This document shows positions 51,284-60,840 of a stretch of 64,000 nucleotides of DNA, in pieces; within the stretch, counting starts at the first letter, position 1, and the number at the start of each line of letters is the position of its first letter. A program made the translations under genes and the position numbers. The notes beneath the pieces are model-generated. The model was not told the origin of the DNA. It did not search any database and saw only the letters and a program-made list of their open reading frames with translations. This stretch comes from JAWKUK01 sp041398605 (GTDB lineage: Bacteria; Planctomycetota; UBA1135; GCA-002686595). The stretch is from the NCBI GenBank assembly GCA_041398605.1, contig JAWKUK010000008.1, positions 186,001 to 250,000 of the forward strand. Reading direction: 5' to 3'.

Positions 51284-52045
51284 TCACGCGCGCGCCTGCG
51301 GCCGCGCCTCGCGCGCCCCGTGGATCGCGGCGAGGCGCGCCCGCGCGGCGCGGGCGTGCTCGTCGTCGAGCGCGCAGAGGGCCTGCACCTTCGCCTCCAG
51401 CCACGCCGCTTGCACGTCGAGCCACGCGTCGAGCAGCGCGTCGCGGCGCCGCACGAGGTGCGGCCCGACGTAGCGCTCGACGTCGTCCAAGAGGGCCCGC
51501 ACGCCCGCGCCATGCTGCAGCACGAGGGTCATGAAGACGCGCCGTCCGTCGGCGACCAGGTGCTCGTCGATCAGGCCATAACCGGCCTCGAGCAGCGCGA
51601 CGCGCACGCGGTGCTCGCCCGCGAGCGCCTGGATCACGAGGCGCTCCGGCGTGTGCCCCGTCGCCACCGCGGCGGCGACGATCTCGATGATATTGCGCGC
51701 CCCCATCCCGGCCAGCACCGCGCAGTCGATCGTGCCGGGCTCGAGGGCTCGGAAGCCGTCGCCGAGGCGCACGCTCGCGCGGCCCGCGGCGACCTCTGGC
51801 GCGAGGTTCTTGCGCGCGCCCTCCAGCGCCGCGGGAGACAGGTCCACCGCGACGACGTGCGCCGCCCGCCCCGTGGCGAGGAGGGCGCGCCCGAGCAGGC
51901 CGTGGTCCGCGCCGATGTCGGCGACGCGCGCACCCTCCGGGACAGCGAGCGCGAGGGCCGCCAAGCGCGGCGTCAGGTCCGCGAACCGGGGCGGCGCCAC
52001 CGCGTCGACCCGCGCGCGCCAAGGTTCGGGGACCTGCCAGGACAT
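51284..52045 (-). CDS. trmK: tRNA (adenine(22)-N(1))-methyltransferase TrmK-like
   Basis: A 253-residue class I SAM methyltransferase. RVADIGADHGLLGRALLATG is motif I, with AHVVAVDLSPAALEGARKNL and SVRLGDGFRALEPGTIDCAV after it; LAGMGARNIIEIVAAAVATG corresponds to the IAGMGG motif of TrmK/YqfN. The C-terminal helices (about 190-253) are longer and more Ala-rich than usual. TrmK methylates N1 of A22 in tRNAs. An isolated TrmK-type gene outside Firmicutes is plausible but the substrate base is inferred. It overlaps none of its neighbours and lies 28 bp from the convergent-side propeller gene's stop. Confidence 0.78.
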   Translation of the reverse strand: MSWQVPEPWRARVDAVAPPRFADLTPRLAALALAVPEGARVADIGADHGLLGRALLATGRAAHVVAVDLSPAALEGARKNLAPEVAAGRASVRLGDGFRALEPGTIDCAVLAGMGARNIIEIVAAAVATGHTPERLVIQALAGEHRVRVALLEAGYGLIDEHLVADGRRVFMTLVLQHGAGVRALLDDVERYVGPHLVRRRDALLDAWLDVQAAWLEAKVQALCALDDEHARAARARLAAIHGAREARPQARA

Positions 52046-52073
52046 CCGCGGATCGTACCCACCGCGCGCGAGC

Positions 52074-53957
52074 TCAGTTCAGGAAGGGCACCAAGAGGCC
52101 GTTCGTGACGTTGTGGCCGCTGACCGCGCCGGGGTCCCGGTGCACGAGCTGGAACAACCAAGTCGTGCCGACGAGGAAGGTCCCCGGGCCCGTCGAGACG
52201 GCGGCCTGGTCGAGGTCGATCCGGAGGTCCCCGGCCGCCGACGCCGCAGGGGTGATGTACCGCCCGAGCACCGGGCCGGCGAGGCAGAGCGCCCCGTCGC
52301 CGAACCGCACGGGCGCGCCGAGCGCGCCGTACGCGAGCAGCGTCGTCACGCCGCCCGGGAGGCCGCGCGCCCACAGGGTGAGGTCGTTCGATGCGGGCCG
52401 ACTGGAGCCTGTCGCGACGAGCACGCCAGGCGCGCCGGTCGAGTTCGCGAACGACGGGCACGCCGCGGCGGGCTCGTCGAAGAGGTCGAGCAGCGACGTC
52501 CAGCCCCCGCCACCGTTAGCAAGGCCGATGCCGAAGGCCAGCGCGTTCGCGGCGTTCAGGTCGAGCCCGTCGCACCAAGGCCACCACCCGTTCCCGACGA
52601 CGGGGCGCTCCGAGAGCGTCAGCGTGCGCGTGCGGAGGTCGTACACCTGCACCCCCGGCAACGAAGTGAACACCGCGCGCGTGCCGTCCGGCGTGAACGC
52701 GACATCCAACGGCGCACCGAGCAGCCCGATGGTGCGCTCGAACACGGGTTGAGTGCCGTCGATGGCGTAGATCCGCCCGATCGGGCCGCTGGCGCGTACG
52801 AACGTCGCGGCCACGTGTGTGTTGCTCGCCGCGACCGAGTCGAGCCCTGCGCCGAAGCCCGTCACGACGCTCGCAGTGTCGACCTCATGCACAAAGAGCC
52901 CGGCGCCGACCTGCACCTGCGACACGTCGACGACGCCGAGCCGCTGCGATGTCCGCATCACAAAGCGGCCTTGGTCGGGGGTCAGGTCGAGGTCGTGCGG
53001 ATCACCAGGAAGGAGCGCGATGCTGCGTCCGCCAGCGTGGTCGTACGCCTCGGTCACCGTAAACCCGACCGGCGACGCCGAGCGCCCCATCGTAAACAGC
53101 CAATCGTCGGTCAGCACGATGGAGTCCATCGCAGAGTCGTCGAAGGGGTTCACCGCCACGCTCGGGCTGGCTTTCCACATCAAGCGCGTGTTCGTGCCAT
53201 CGAGGCGGTACAGCGCGACCTCCTGGTCGCTGCGCACCCCACACCATTGGCCGTCCGGGCTGACGGCGAGGTCGTGCGGGCGGCCGGCGAGGCGCGCGTT
53301 CGGGGGCGACTGATAGACGACCCGCGGCGGGCCGCCTGTCGAGGGCGCGAACTCGACGATCGTGACGCCGGCGCTCGACAATTGGTCGTAGTCCGTCGCG
53401 ACGCCGTGGTCCGCAGTCGCGACCGCCGCGTCGACGTCATAGGGCCCGCCCGGCGAGGTGGTCGTCGACGGCACCGACAGGAGCTGCGCCCCGTTGGAGA
53501 GGTCGAGCACGCGCACGGAGTCCGAGGCGCGGACCAACACAAAGCGCCCGAGCGCGTCGATCGCGAGGTCCCGCGGCGGCGCGTTCAAGGGATACTCCGC
53601 GATCGGCGCGGGCTGGATGGTCCCGAGGTCGAGCACCTGGATGCTGGTGCCGATCACAACGGCGCGAGTGTCCGTGACCTCGACGGCGTCGCAGCACGAG
53701 CCGCTGATGGCCCCGCCGCTGGCCTCGTAGCGCATCAGCTGCGCGCCTGTCGCGACGTCCCAGATGACCGCGGTCGACGCCGCGGTGTTCTCGCGCGTGA
53801 CGGCCAGGCGACCGTCCGGGGTCAGCGCACCGTCGTCGGTGCCGAGCCCGATGGTCTCCCCGCCCAGCACGTGCTGGGCATGGGCTGGGAAATGGCCGAG
53901 GGCCGCGAGGGCGGCCGCAAACGTGACAAGGCGCAGGGTCTGCATGGACGTGAGCAT
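52074..53957 (-). CDS. Secreted beta-propeller (WD40/YVTN-like) protein with C-terminal NSxG module
   Basis: I use the ATG at 53957 (627 residues); 53945 is an equally good start. MLTSMQTLRLVTFAAALAAL is a signal peptide ending AHAQ. The body has about ten short repeats of the form 'D...PDG...v....vyDl.tg', for example DLAIDALGRFVLVRASDSVR, DLAVSPDGQWCGVRSDQEVA and DVAFTPDGTRAVFTSLPGVQ, as in seven-bladed propellers. The C-terminal 150 residues are the shared module: ACPSFANSTGAPGVLVATGS, FGDGALCLAG, TTWLFQLVHRDPGAVSGHNV and TNGLLVPFLN. It lies in the core part of the window, showing that the module is not confined to the acquired segment. Ligand unknown. Confidence 0.8.
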   Translation of the reverse strand: MLTSMQTLRLVTFAAALAALGHFPAHAQHVLGGETIGLGTDDGALTPDGRLAVTRENTAASTAVIWDVATGAQLMRYEASGGAISGSCCDAVEVTDTRAVVIGTSIQVLDLGTIQPAPIAEYPLNAPPRDLAIDALGRFVLVRASDSVRVLDLSNGAQLLSVPSTTTSPGGPYDVDAAVATADHGVATDYDQLSSAGVTIVEFAPSTGGPPRVVYQSPPNARLAGRPHDLAVSPDGQWCGVRSDQEVALYRLDGTNTRLMWKASPSVAVNPFDDSAMDSIVLTDDWLFTMGRSASPVGFTVTEAYDHAGGRSIALLPGDPHDLDLTPDQGRFVMRTSQRLGVVDVSQVQVGAGLFVHEVDTASVVTGFGAGLDSVAASNTHVAATFVRASGPIGRIYAIDGTQPVFERTIGLLGAPLDVAFTPDGTRAVFTSLPGVQVYDLRTRTLTLSERPVVGNGWWPWCDGLDLNAANALAFGIGLANGGGGWTSLLDLFDEPAAACPSFANSTGAPGVLVATGSSRPASNDLTLWARGLPGGVTTLLAYGALGAPVRFGDGALCLAGPVLGRYITPAASAAGDLRIDLDQAAVSTGPGTFLVGTTWLFQLVHRDPGAVSGHNVTNGLLVPFLN

Positions 53958-54152
53958 CGAAGGGACCGCCAGGTCCGGGCGGGCCATAGCCGCGCCGGAC
54001 CCGGCGGTCACATTCGATGCCCAGATCCCGGGCCCGGCAAGCCCGGGCGCCCGAGGGGGACCGAGCGGGCTCAGTTTTGACCGTTGAAGAGCCCTTCGGT
54101 CTCTTCGTCGATCCAGACGACCGGCACCCCTTGCGCGCCTGTCGCGACGGTC

Positions 54153-56564
54153 TCAGAGGACACCCCGAGGCACCAGAGGTTCCCAGACGAGTGCCGCAGG
54201 ACGACCTGGCCGCGGTCGTCCGGAGTCGTCCGCGATCGCGCCGTCATCGATGACAAAGCCCACGGCGTTGTACGTATCCGGGACCCCGTTCTCTGCGAAC
54301 GAGATCAACGCCATGTCGCGGTGGTTGTCGCTGTTCAGGCGGTGCCCAGCGACGACGACCTGGTCCTGCGGCCCGAGCCAGAGCGAGCGCGCGACGGAGT
54401 CGCGGCCGAAGTCGACGCTGGGGTCCCCCGTCGAGCCCGCGCGCAGCGTGACGACCCCGGAGCGATAGAACGGCGTGCTCGGGCTGCCCGAGAACGCGAA
54501 GCGATCCGGCGCGCCGTCGGGCAAGAAGCGCCACAACGCGGGCTGCAGCGCCGGCGTCGTGCCGCTCGTCGAATACAGCGTCCCGGCGATGACGATCCGC
54601 CCCTGCGAGTCGACGCGCACCGCGCTGGCCCGGCCGGGGAAGACGCGGATGCTCGAGGAGCTCGCGGTCAGGCACACCTCGGTCGCCGTGACGCGCCCGG
54701 CGGAACCAAACGCGGGGTCGAGGGTCCCGTCGACCGTGCGATGGCGCGTCACGAGCACGTCGCGCCCGCCGTTGACCGACGAAGGCACGAACGACGGGCC
54801 ATCGCCGACGACGACGAGGCCGTCGCTGCCGTGGAACGCGAGCGCGCGCGCGTCGCGGCTCGCGTCGAGGCCGGCGGCCTGCTCGACGTAGAACCAGCCG
54901 GTCGCGGTGTCGCCGAGGCTCGTCAGCGGCCAGCACCACACGGCCGCGAGCGGCCCGCCGCCGGAGGTCACGCGACCGCACGCATAGATGCGCGGCACTG
55001 CGCCCTGCTCGATGACGAGGTCGTTCAACCAAGCGTCATCGAGGCCAGAGTTCGTGACGACGTTGCGCTCGACCTCGCCGGTCGAGCGATCGATGTGCCA
55101 CACGACGGCGCGCGAGGCGCCGTTCGTCTCGGAGCTGCGGCGCCAGCCGCTGACATAGAGCTCGCCTTGGCTGCTCAACGTAACGCCGGTCGCGCCGCTC
55201 GGGGTTTGGATCGGCTCGAGCTCGACGATGCCGCTGCTGCCCCACTCCTGATCGATCGTCCCGTTGGGCCGGAAGCGCACGGCGATCGCCTGGGTGAGGC
55301 CGCCGCAGCCAGGATCGGTGCAGTCCGCGCCGCGCCAGCCGACCGCGATCACGCGGCCGCTCGCGTCCTCGCGCGCGGCGTCGAAGACGAACCCGTCGAG
55401 CGTCCCAGCGAGCTCCGGCTGCGCGCGCAGCGACAGGAACGCGGCGCCTGCGCCGAAGCCGGCGGCCGAGAACGACAGCGTCGGGTCCTCGGCGCGGCGC
55501 GTGGCGTTCGCCGAGATCGTGAGGTCCGGCGTGCCGGCGGTGGAGGGCGAGCGATACGACAGCACGTAGAAGCTGTTCGCGAGCTTCGAGACGAGCTCGA
55601 TCGCGTCCTCGAAGCGCTGCTCGATGTCGCCCGTGTTGGTCGAGAAGGCGGTGCCGCTCTGGCCGATGCCTTGCAGCACGCCTTGATCGACCTCGGCGCC
55701 GACGCCGATCGCGAAGGAGCTGTAGTCCGCCAGGACGCCCGCCGGCGGAACGAGGCGCTGGGTGACCTGCTCGAGGGTCGTGCCGTTGTTCGCGCGGTGC
55801 GTCCCGTCCGTGAACGTGACGAGGGTCAGCGTGCGGTTCTGGATGCCCTCGCCGAGCGCCAACTGGTCAACGTCGTCCAGGTCGTCGAGCCCGCTCAACA
55901 CCGCGCCGTACAGGTTGGTCGACGTGTTGAAGGGCGGCTCGTCGAAGAGGTGGTCGATCGCCTCATACAGGCGCTCGGGTTCGTTCGAAAAGCCGAGCTC
56001 GAACCCGGCGATGTCATGGATGTCCGGCGAGCCATCGAACCACGACAGCTTGATGAAGGTCGTGTTGAGGCGGTTCGCGTCGAACTCCGAGTACTGCGGC
56101 GGGTCCGAGCCGGGGATCAAGCGCGACCCGAAGAGCGTGCGGACGTAGTTGCGCGCGCCTTGCTGGATCGCCGTGATCGTCGACGTCGCGTTGCCGATGC
56201 TGCCCGAGCGGTCGATGAGCAGGTGCGAGTACGCGCGGAAGCTCTGCGGGTTGGACAGCGTGCGCTGGCCGCTCTCGAAGAGCGAGACCGGCGCGTCGTC
56301 CTCGTACAGGACAAAGTCGGAGCCCTCGAGGTCCGCGACCGGTTGGTTGTTGCCGTCGATGACCTGCAAGAACGCGGTGACGCGCCCCGGCAGGTCCACC
56401 TGCAGGTTCTGGGATTGCAGGATGACGCGGTTGATCGTCGAGCCGCCGCCACCGCCGCCTCCTCCGCCGCCGCCGCCGCCGGTCGGCGGCGCGACCGAGC
56501 CGAACCCACCTCCGCCGCAGCCGCTGGCCGCGACGAACAGCGCGGCCACGAGGAATCGGAACAT
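54153..56564 (-). CDS. VWA-domain lipoprotein with delta-60-like repeats; probable frameshift near the 3' end
   Basis: The ATG at 56564 gives MFRFLVAALFVAASGC, a lipoprotein signal; ATGs at 56588 and 56606 are alternatives. A poly-Gly linker encoded by CCG-type triplets follows. Residues about 55-400 form a VWA-like domain with a MIDAS-type start (HLLIDRSGSIGNATSTITAI) and TLVTFTDGTHRANNG. The C-terminal half is a propeller of delta-60-type repeats (GRVIAVGWRGADCTDPGCGG, GELYVSGWRRS, GRIVIAGTLYS, DQVVVAGHRLNSDNHRDMAL). The frame ends with an atypical RPRPGRPAALVWEPLV. After a 1-nt shift near 54215-54232 the sequence continues as VVLRHSSGNLWCLGVSSETV to a stop at 54071, which looks like the real C-terminus. 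Confidence 0.78.
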   Translation of the reverse strand: MFRFLVAALFVAASGCGGGGFGSVAPPTGGGGGGGGGGGGGSTINRVILQSQNLQVDLPGRVTAFLQVIDGNNQPVADLEGSDFVLYEDDAPVSLFESGQRTLSNPQSFRAYSHLLIDRSGSIGNATSTITAIQQGARNYVRTLFGSRLIPGSDPPQYSEFDANRLNTTFIKLSWFDGSPDIHDIAGFELGFSNEPERLYEAIDHLFDEPPFNTSTNLYGAVLSGLDDLDDVDQLALGEGIQNRTLTLVTFTDGTHRANNGTTLEQVTQRLVPPAGVLADYSSFAIGVGAEVDQGVLQGIGQSGTAFSTNTGDIEQRFEDAIELVSKLANSFYVLSYRSPSTAGTPDLTISANATRRAEDPTLSFSAAGFGAGAAFLSLRAQPELAGTLDGFVFDAAREDASGRVIAVGWRGADCTDPGCGGLTQAIAVRFRPNGTIDQEWGSSGIVELEPIQTPSGATGVTLSSQGELYVSGWRRSSETNGASRAVVWHIDRSTGEVERNVVTNSGLDDAWLNDLVIEQGAVPRIYACGRVTSGGGPLAAVWCWPLTSLGDTATGWFYVEQAAGLDASRDARALAFHGSDGLVVVGDGPSFVPSSVNGGRDVLVTRHRTVDGTLDPAFGSAGRVTATEVCLTASSSSIRVFPGRASAVRVDSQGRIVIAGTLYSTSGTTPALQPALWRFLPDGAPDRFAFSGSPSTPFYRSGVVTLRAGSTGDPSVDFGRDSVARSLWLGPQDQVVVAGHRLNSDNHRDMALISFAENGVPDTYNAVGFVIDDGAIADDSGRPRPGRPAALVWEPLVPRGVL

Positions 56565-56775
56565 GCGGACGCTGGGCGCCCTCCCCATCTCACTTGTATC
56601 GCTCATCACACCTCCGGCGCCGGGCGCGGAGGTCGTGCGGGACGCACCGCGGGACGCGCGCCCATCCTGCAGATTGCAAGAGGGCGACTCAAGCGCTGCA
56701 TGGGATCACGGGCGCGCGCGGCACATCTCGGCGCGCGGCAGCGTCACGGACATGAACGGGCGCTGGCGCGCCGCT

Positions 56776-58011
56776 TCACGCATACGCCGCCGCCGCGGCG
56801 ACGAGCGGGTCGTTCGGTGCAGCGTGCCCCTGGTCGCGCAGCGCCGCCGCGAGGGCCGCGAGGCACAGCTCGACGTTACGCCGCGCCGCGCCCGCGCCCA
56901 TGAGCCCGATCCGCCATGTGTTGCCCTTCATCGGGCCGAGGCCGCCGCCGATCTCCAGGCCGTACTCGCGCAGCAGGAACCCGCGCGCGCGCGCGTCGTC
57001 GATCCCCGCGGGCACCGCGATCGCGGTCAGCGGGTTCAGGCGCTCCGACGCCGGCACGCGCGGGGCGAGCCCGAGCGCTTCGACGCCGGCGACCAACGCC
57101 CGGGCATGGCGCGCGTGGCGGGCGAAGCGCGCGGGGAGGCCCTCGACGAGGCAGAGCCGCAGCGCCTCGTGCAAGGCGTACAGCATGTTGATCGGCGCGG
57201 TGTGGTGGTAGCTGCGCTCTTCGCCCCAATAGCCTTGGATCAGCGTCAGGTCCAAATACCAGCTCGCGACCTTGGTCGTGCGGCGCGCGAGGCGCTCGAC
57301 GGCGCGCGCTGAGAAGCTGACCGGCGCGAGGCCAGGCGGGCAGGAGAGGCACTTCTGCGTGCCGGAGTACGCGACGTCGACGCCCCATGCGTCGAGCTCG
57401 ACGGGGTGCCCTCCGAGCGACGTCACGCAGTCCAGCAGGAGCAGCGCGCCGAGCTCGTCGGCGACCGCCTTGATCGGCGGCACGTCCTGCAGCACGCCGG
57501 TCGAGGTCTCGGCGTGCACGACCGCGACGACGTCATAGCGCGCGTGTGTCGCGGCCGCGCGGACTTGGTCGGCGGTGAACGCGCGGCCCCATTCCCCCTT
57601 GAGCTCGGTGACCTCGGCGCCGGCGCGGCGGGCGACCTCGGCCATGCGCGTGCCGAAGACGCCGTTGACGCCGACGAGGACCTTGTCGCCGGGCTCGACG
57701 AGGTTCACGAAGCACGTCTCCATGCCTGCGGAGCCCGTGCCGCTCATCGCGAGCGTCAGCGCGTTCTGCGTGCCGAACACGGTGCGCAGCATCGCGCGCA
57801 GCTCGTCCATGATCCGCAGGAACTCGGGGTCGAGGTGCCCGAGCGTCGGCTTGGCGAGCGCCGCCAGGACAGCGGGGTCCATGACGGACGGCCCGGGCCC
57901 CATCAGCACGCGCTGCGGCGGCGCGAGGGCCGGCGGGAGCGTGGTCAGCGGGGCGACGCCGGCGGCGCGGGCGCCCTCGGCGGGGACGGTGGACGGGGTC
58001 GGAGCGGACAT
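56776..58011 (-). CDS. Class V PLP aminotransferase (alanine-glyoxylate / serine-pyruvate type)
   Basis: A 411-residue enzyme. RVLMGPGPSVMDPAVLAALA is the family's N-terminal signature, LAMSGTGSAGMETCFVNLVE binds the PLP phosphate, LLLLDCVTSLGGHPVELDAW contains the PLP-ring Asp, and VDVAYSGTQKCLSCPPGLAP carries the PLP lysine (Lys220). The C-terminus has GGLGPMKGNTWRIGLMGAGA, with the substrate-binding Arg. Such enzymes transfer amino groups between alanine or serine and glyoxylate or pyruvate in photorespiratory-type, serine or C1 pathways. Substrate preference cannot be decided. Length is normal. No metabolic partner is adjacent. Confidence 0.9.
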   Translation of the reverse strand: MSAPTPSTVPAEGARAAGVAPLTTLPPALAPPQRVLMGPGPSVMDPAVLAALAKPTLGHLDPEFLRIMDELRAMLRTVFGTQNALTLAMSGTGSAGMETCFVNLVEPGDKVLVGVNGVFGTRMAEVARRAGAEVTELKGEWGRAFTADQVRAAATHARYDVVAVVHAETSTGVLQDVPPIKAVADELGALLLLDCVTSLGGHPVELDAWGVDVAYSGTQKCLSCPPGLAPVSFSARAVERLARRTTKVASWYLDLTLIQGYWGEERSYHHTAPINMLYALHEALRLCLVEGLPARFARHARHARALVAGVEALGLAPRVPASERLNPLTAIAVPAGIDDARARGFLLREYGLEIGGGLGPMKGNTWRIGLMGAGAARRNVELCLAALAAALRDQGHAAPNDPLVAAAAAYA

Positions 58012-58082
58012 CGCCCCATGATGGGGTCCGGCGGGGCGCGTGGGGAGTCCTCACCGCCTTCTCCGGGCCGCGCGGGCGCGGG

Positions 58083-59120
58083 TCACCCGGCGCGCGTGGC
58101 GTCGCGCGCGCCGCTCGCGACGCTGACCCGGGCCAAGGTCGCGAAGAGCGGCAGGTGGTCCGAGGTCGTCGGCGGGCCGACCTCTGCCTGGGTCGGCAGC
58201 AGCCCGTCCGTCGTGAAGATGAAGTCGATCCGCACGAGCGGCGGGACGGGCAGCCACAGGTACTTGAACGGCACGGGGAAGGTCACGCCCGCGCCGCGCC
58301 CGACCGAGCGGAAGGCGTCGACGAGGCCGGCCTCGGCAAACGCGTCCCAGGCTTCCGTCGCGTCGGTGCTGTTCAGGTCGCCCATCAGCACCGCGGGCGC
58401 GTGCCGGTTGGCGTCGGCGGCGAGGCGCACGGCGTCGCGCACCGCGGCGTGCGCGCGCCCGACGAGCGCGAGCGCAGCGGACGGGTGGAACACGATGAAG
58501 TGCACCGGGCCGCCTGGCGCGTCGACGTCCGCGCGCAGGTACGGGTGCGCGCCATCGAGGCGCACGAGCTCGGAGCTCAAGATCGGGTACCGCGACAGGA
58601 GCCCGATCCCGTCGACGCCTGTCGGGTGCATCACCTGGTGCGGGTGGCTCTCGCCGAGCTGGACGGCGAACGCGACCTCGTGCGCTCGCTGGACCTCTTG
58701 CACGCCGATCACCTCGGCGCCGCAGTCCGCGAGGAAGGTCGCGACGCGCGCGGGGTCGCTGCGATGGAGCCCGCAGTTGTGCGTGAGCACGTGCAGCGCG
58801 AGGTGCGGCCGGTCCATGCTGATCCGGGTGCGGCCGCGCGCGCGTTCGAACCCGAGCCGCGCGAAGAGGGCGAGCGCTGCGCTCGCGCAGCCGAGGGCCG
58901 CGGGCCCCGCGCCGAGCCCTGCGCACGCCCCGGCGACGAAGCACCCCGCGATCGCGAGCGGCGTCCGCAGCTGCCAGAGCACCGTCAGCGCAGGGTGCAG
59001 CGGCCGCCGCGCCACCGCGAGGACCCCGAGCGTCAGGACCGTGGCCGCCGCCACGGGCCACGCGGCCCCGAACGTGGGGCTGGCATGGACCTCAACCTGT
59101 AGGAGCTCGACGAGGGGCAT
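58083..59120 (-). CDS. Membrane-anchored endonuclease/exonuclease/phosphatase (EEP) family protein
   Basis: A 345-residue protein. The first 95 residues form two or three membrane helices (AAATVLTLGVLAVARRP; LAIAGCFVAGACAGLGAGPA; ALGCASAALALFARLGF). The catalytic domain starts LHVLTHNCGLHRSDPARVAT. VIGVQEVQRAHEVAF gives the metal-binding Glu, HFIVFHPSA is a His-containing strand, LMGDLNSTDATEAWD holds the conserved Asp-x-Asn, and TSDHLPLFATL is the terminal DH motif. This is the Mg-dependent EEP fold used by nucleases and phospholipases. Similar membrane-tethered proteins are widespread and uncharacterised. It probably acts on the outer side of the inner membrane. Substrate unknown. Confidence 0.82.
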   Translation of the reverse strand: MPLVELLQVEVHASPTFGAAWPVAAATVLTLGVLAVARRPLHPALTVLWQLRTPLAIAGCFVAGACAGLGAGPAALGCASAALALFARLGFERARGRTRISMDRPHLALHVLTHNCGLHRSDPARVATFLADCGAEVIGVQEVQRAHEVAFAVQLGESHPHQVMHPTGVDGIGLLSRYPILSSELVRLDGAHPYLRADVDAPGGPVHFIVFHPSAALALVGRAHAAVRDAVRLAADANRHAPAVLMGDLNSTDATEAWDAFAEAGLVDAFRSVGRGAGVTFPVPFKYLWLPVPPLVRIDFIFTTDGLLPTQAEVGPPTTSDHLPLFATLARVSVASGARDATRAG

Positions 59121-59303
59121 CGCAGAAAGACCAGTCCCTGCGCCATCGGCACCCGCTGCGCTCTAGCGGGAGCCAACCTCGCCCTTGCGCGCGATTCAGC
59201 GCCAGGTTCTCGCGCCGAGACGCGGGCGACGCCGCTTCGGGACAGGTGCGCCCAACGCGCCCGCCCAGCGCCCGCCCAGCCGCGCCCGTTCAGCCGCGCC
59301 CGT

Positions 59304-60695
59304 TCAGTCGCGCTCTGGTGTCTGCGTCGGCTGCGTCGGCGCGGCGGCGGGCAGCGTCGGGACGACGCGCTCGGCCTCGAACTGGACGCGGTGCCGCTCC
59401 CACCAGCGGAGCCAGGCCTCGGGATCGTTGCCCGGGTCGTCGGCTGGGTCGCGCTCGCCCGTGAGCTTGCGGAGCGCGTCCACGACCTCGCGCCGCTCGA
59501 GCTGGAGCGTCACCGAGCGCGAGATCTGCGCCTGCGCGCGCACGTCGAACGCGACGCCCGACGCTTGGGTGCTGACCACCGGGTCCGCGATGGACGAGCC
59601 CTGCGCGATCTCGACGTCGTAGTCGCCGACATAGGCCGTCTGGAACCCGATGAAGAGGTTCGCGCGGACGCCGCTCGCGCTGCCGCCCGCCGCGCGCAAG
59701 TGCGCGAGGTGCGCCATCAATGGCGCGACGGCGGCCGCGTAGCCTGCATTGCCGAGCGCCTCCGCGGCGTTGCGCCGAACGGCAGCAAAGCGGCTGCCGA
59801 GCGCGTCGACGACCGGCGCGACGACCAGCGGGTCATCGAAGTCGCGCAGGCCCAGCGCGGCCTCCTCGCGCACGATGCCCATCGTGTCCAAGACCGCGCG
59901 GTCAGTGAGCTGGCGCTGCAACGGACCGCGCGCGAGGCGCCGCGCCGCGAGGGCCGCGAACGCGCGGCGCCGGAACTGCATGGTCGTCATCTCCGCCTCG
60001 ATGAAGCCCTGAACGTCGAACCGGTCCCGCATGCGCGCCAGCGTCCAGACGAGCGCCTCGCGGACGGCCGCCGAACCCTGGGCCCCGGCGATCGCGATCG
60101 ACGAGGGGGCCTCGATGGTGGCGCCAGGCGCGAGCAGGTCGAGCGCGAACTCGCGGTCACGCAGCAGCCGGTGCGCGCCTTCATGGTCGGGATCGGCCGC
60201 CAAGACCGTGTTCAGCTCGCCCAAGGCCTCGCGGGACAGCCCCTTGCTGATCATCCAATCGGCGAGCACCGTCCGCGCGGCATGGTCGGACTTGCCGACC
60301 TCGCTCGCCATCGCGCGGGCCCGGGACAGGAGGTCGCTCTCCAGCGTGAACCCGACCACCGTACCCGTCACGGGGAGCCAGTCGCGTCCGATGCGCTGCT
60401 GCCACGCCCCGTCGACGAAGCGCGTCCGGTTGCGCAGGAGGGTGCCGTCGGCGAGCTCCAGCACGCGCTTGCGATCCGCGGAGCGCGGGTCCAACGCCTC
60501 GTCCTGCGGCGCCGGCTGGGTCTCCCGCTGGGTCTCCCGCTGGGCCACCTGCGGGCCGCCAACCGTCGCGGCGGCGACCGGGAAGAGCGCGCCAGTCACC
60601 GGATCCACCTCGGGCGCCGCCCCCGAGACGAGGGTCAGGATCACGGACAAGGCCGACGGGCCGACCGAGTGGAGAAGGGTGAAGGGAACGACCAT
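59304..60695 (-). CDS. Exported HEAT-repeat protein
   Basis: The ATG at 60695 gives 463 residues with a signal peptide (MVVPFTLLHSVGPSALSVIL). An N-terminal linker contains a short duplicated RETQRETQ encoded by tandem GGGTCTCCCGCT. Helical repeats follow (LADWMISKGLSREALGELNT; LVWTLARMRDRFDVQGFIEA; LGLRDFDDPLVVAPVVDALG; NAAEALGNAGYAAAVAPLMA), the last being classical HEAT/PBS-lyase-type units. A beta-rich C-terminal part (LFIGFQTAYVGDYDVEIAQG) and a charged end complete it. HEAT proteins are protein-binding scaffolds. It resembles planctomycete exported HEAT proteins of unknown role. Between 59121 and 59303 there is only short GC-rich repeat sequence. Confidence 0.72.
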   Translation of the reverse strand: MVVPFTLLHSVGPSALSVILTLVSGAAPEVDPVTGALFPVAAATVGGPQVAQRETQRETQPAPQDEALDPRSADRKRVLELADGTLLRNRTRFVDGAWQQRIGRDWLPVTGTVVGFTLESDLLSRARAMASEVGKSDHAARTVLADWMISKGLSREALGELNTVLAADPDHEGAHRLLRDREFALDLLAPGATIEAPSSIAIAGAQGSAAVREALVWTLARMRDRFDVQGFIEAEMTTMQFRRRAFAALAARRLARGPLQRQLTDRAVLDTMGIVREEAALGLRDFDDPLVVAPVVDALGSRFAAVRRNAAEALGNAGYAAAVAPLMAHLAHLRAAGGSASGVRANLFIGFQTAYVGDYDVEIAQGSSIADPVVSTQASGVAFDVRAQAQISRSVTLQLERREVVDALRKLTGERDPADDPGNDPEAWLRWWERHRVQFEAERVVPTLPAAAPTQPTQTPERD

Positions 60696-60840
60696 GGCAC
60701 GCAGGTGGAGGGTATCGACCCAAACCGCTGCAATTCCCCTGCCACGGCCCATGGCCGCCCCATGGGCCCAGGACCCTCCCCAGGGCGGCCCTAGCGTCCT
60801 CGCCAGGGGACACCCCCCTGAGCGAGGTCGCTCGCGCCGG

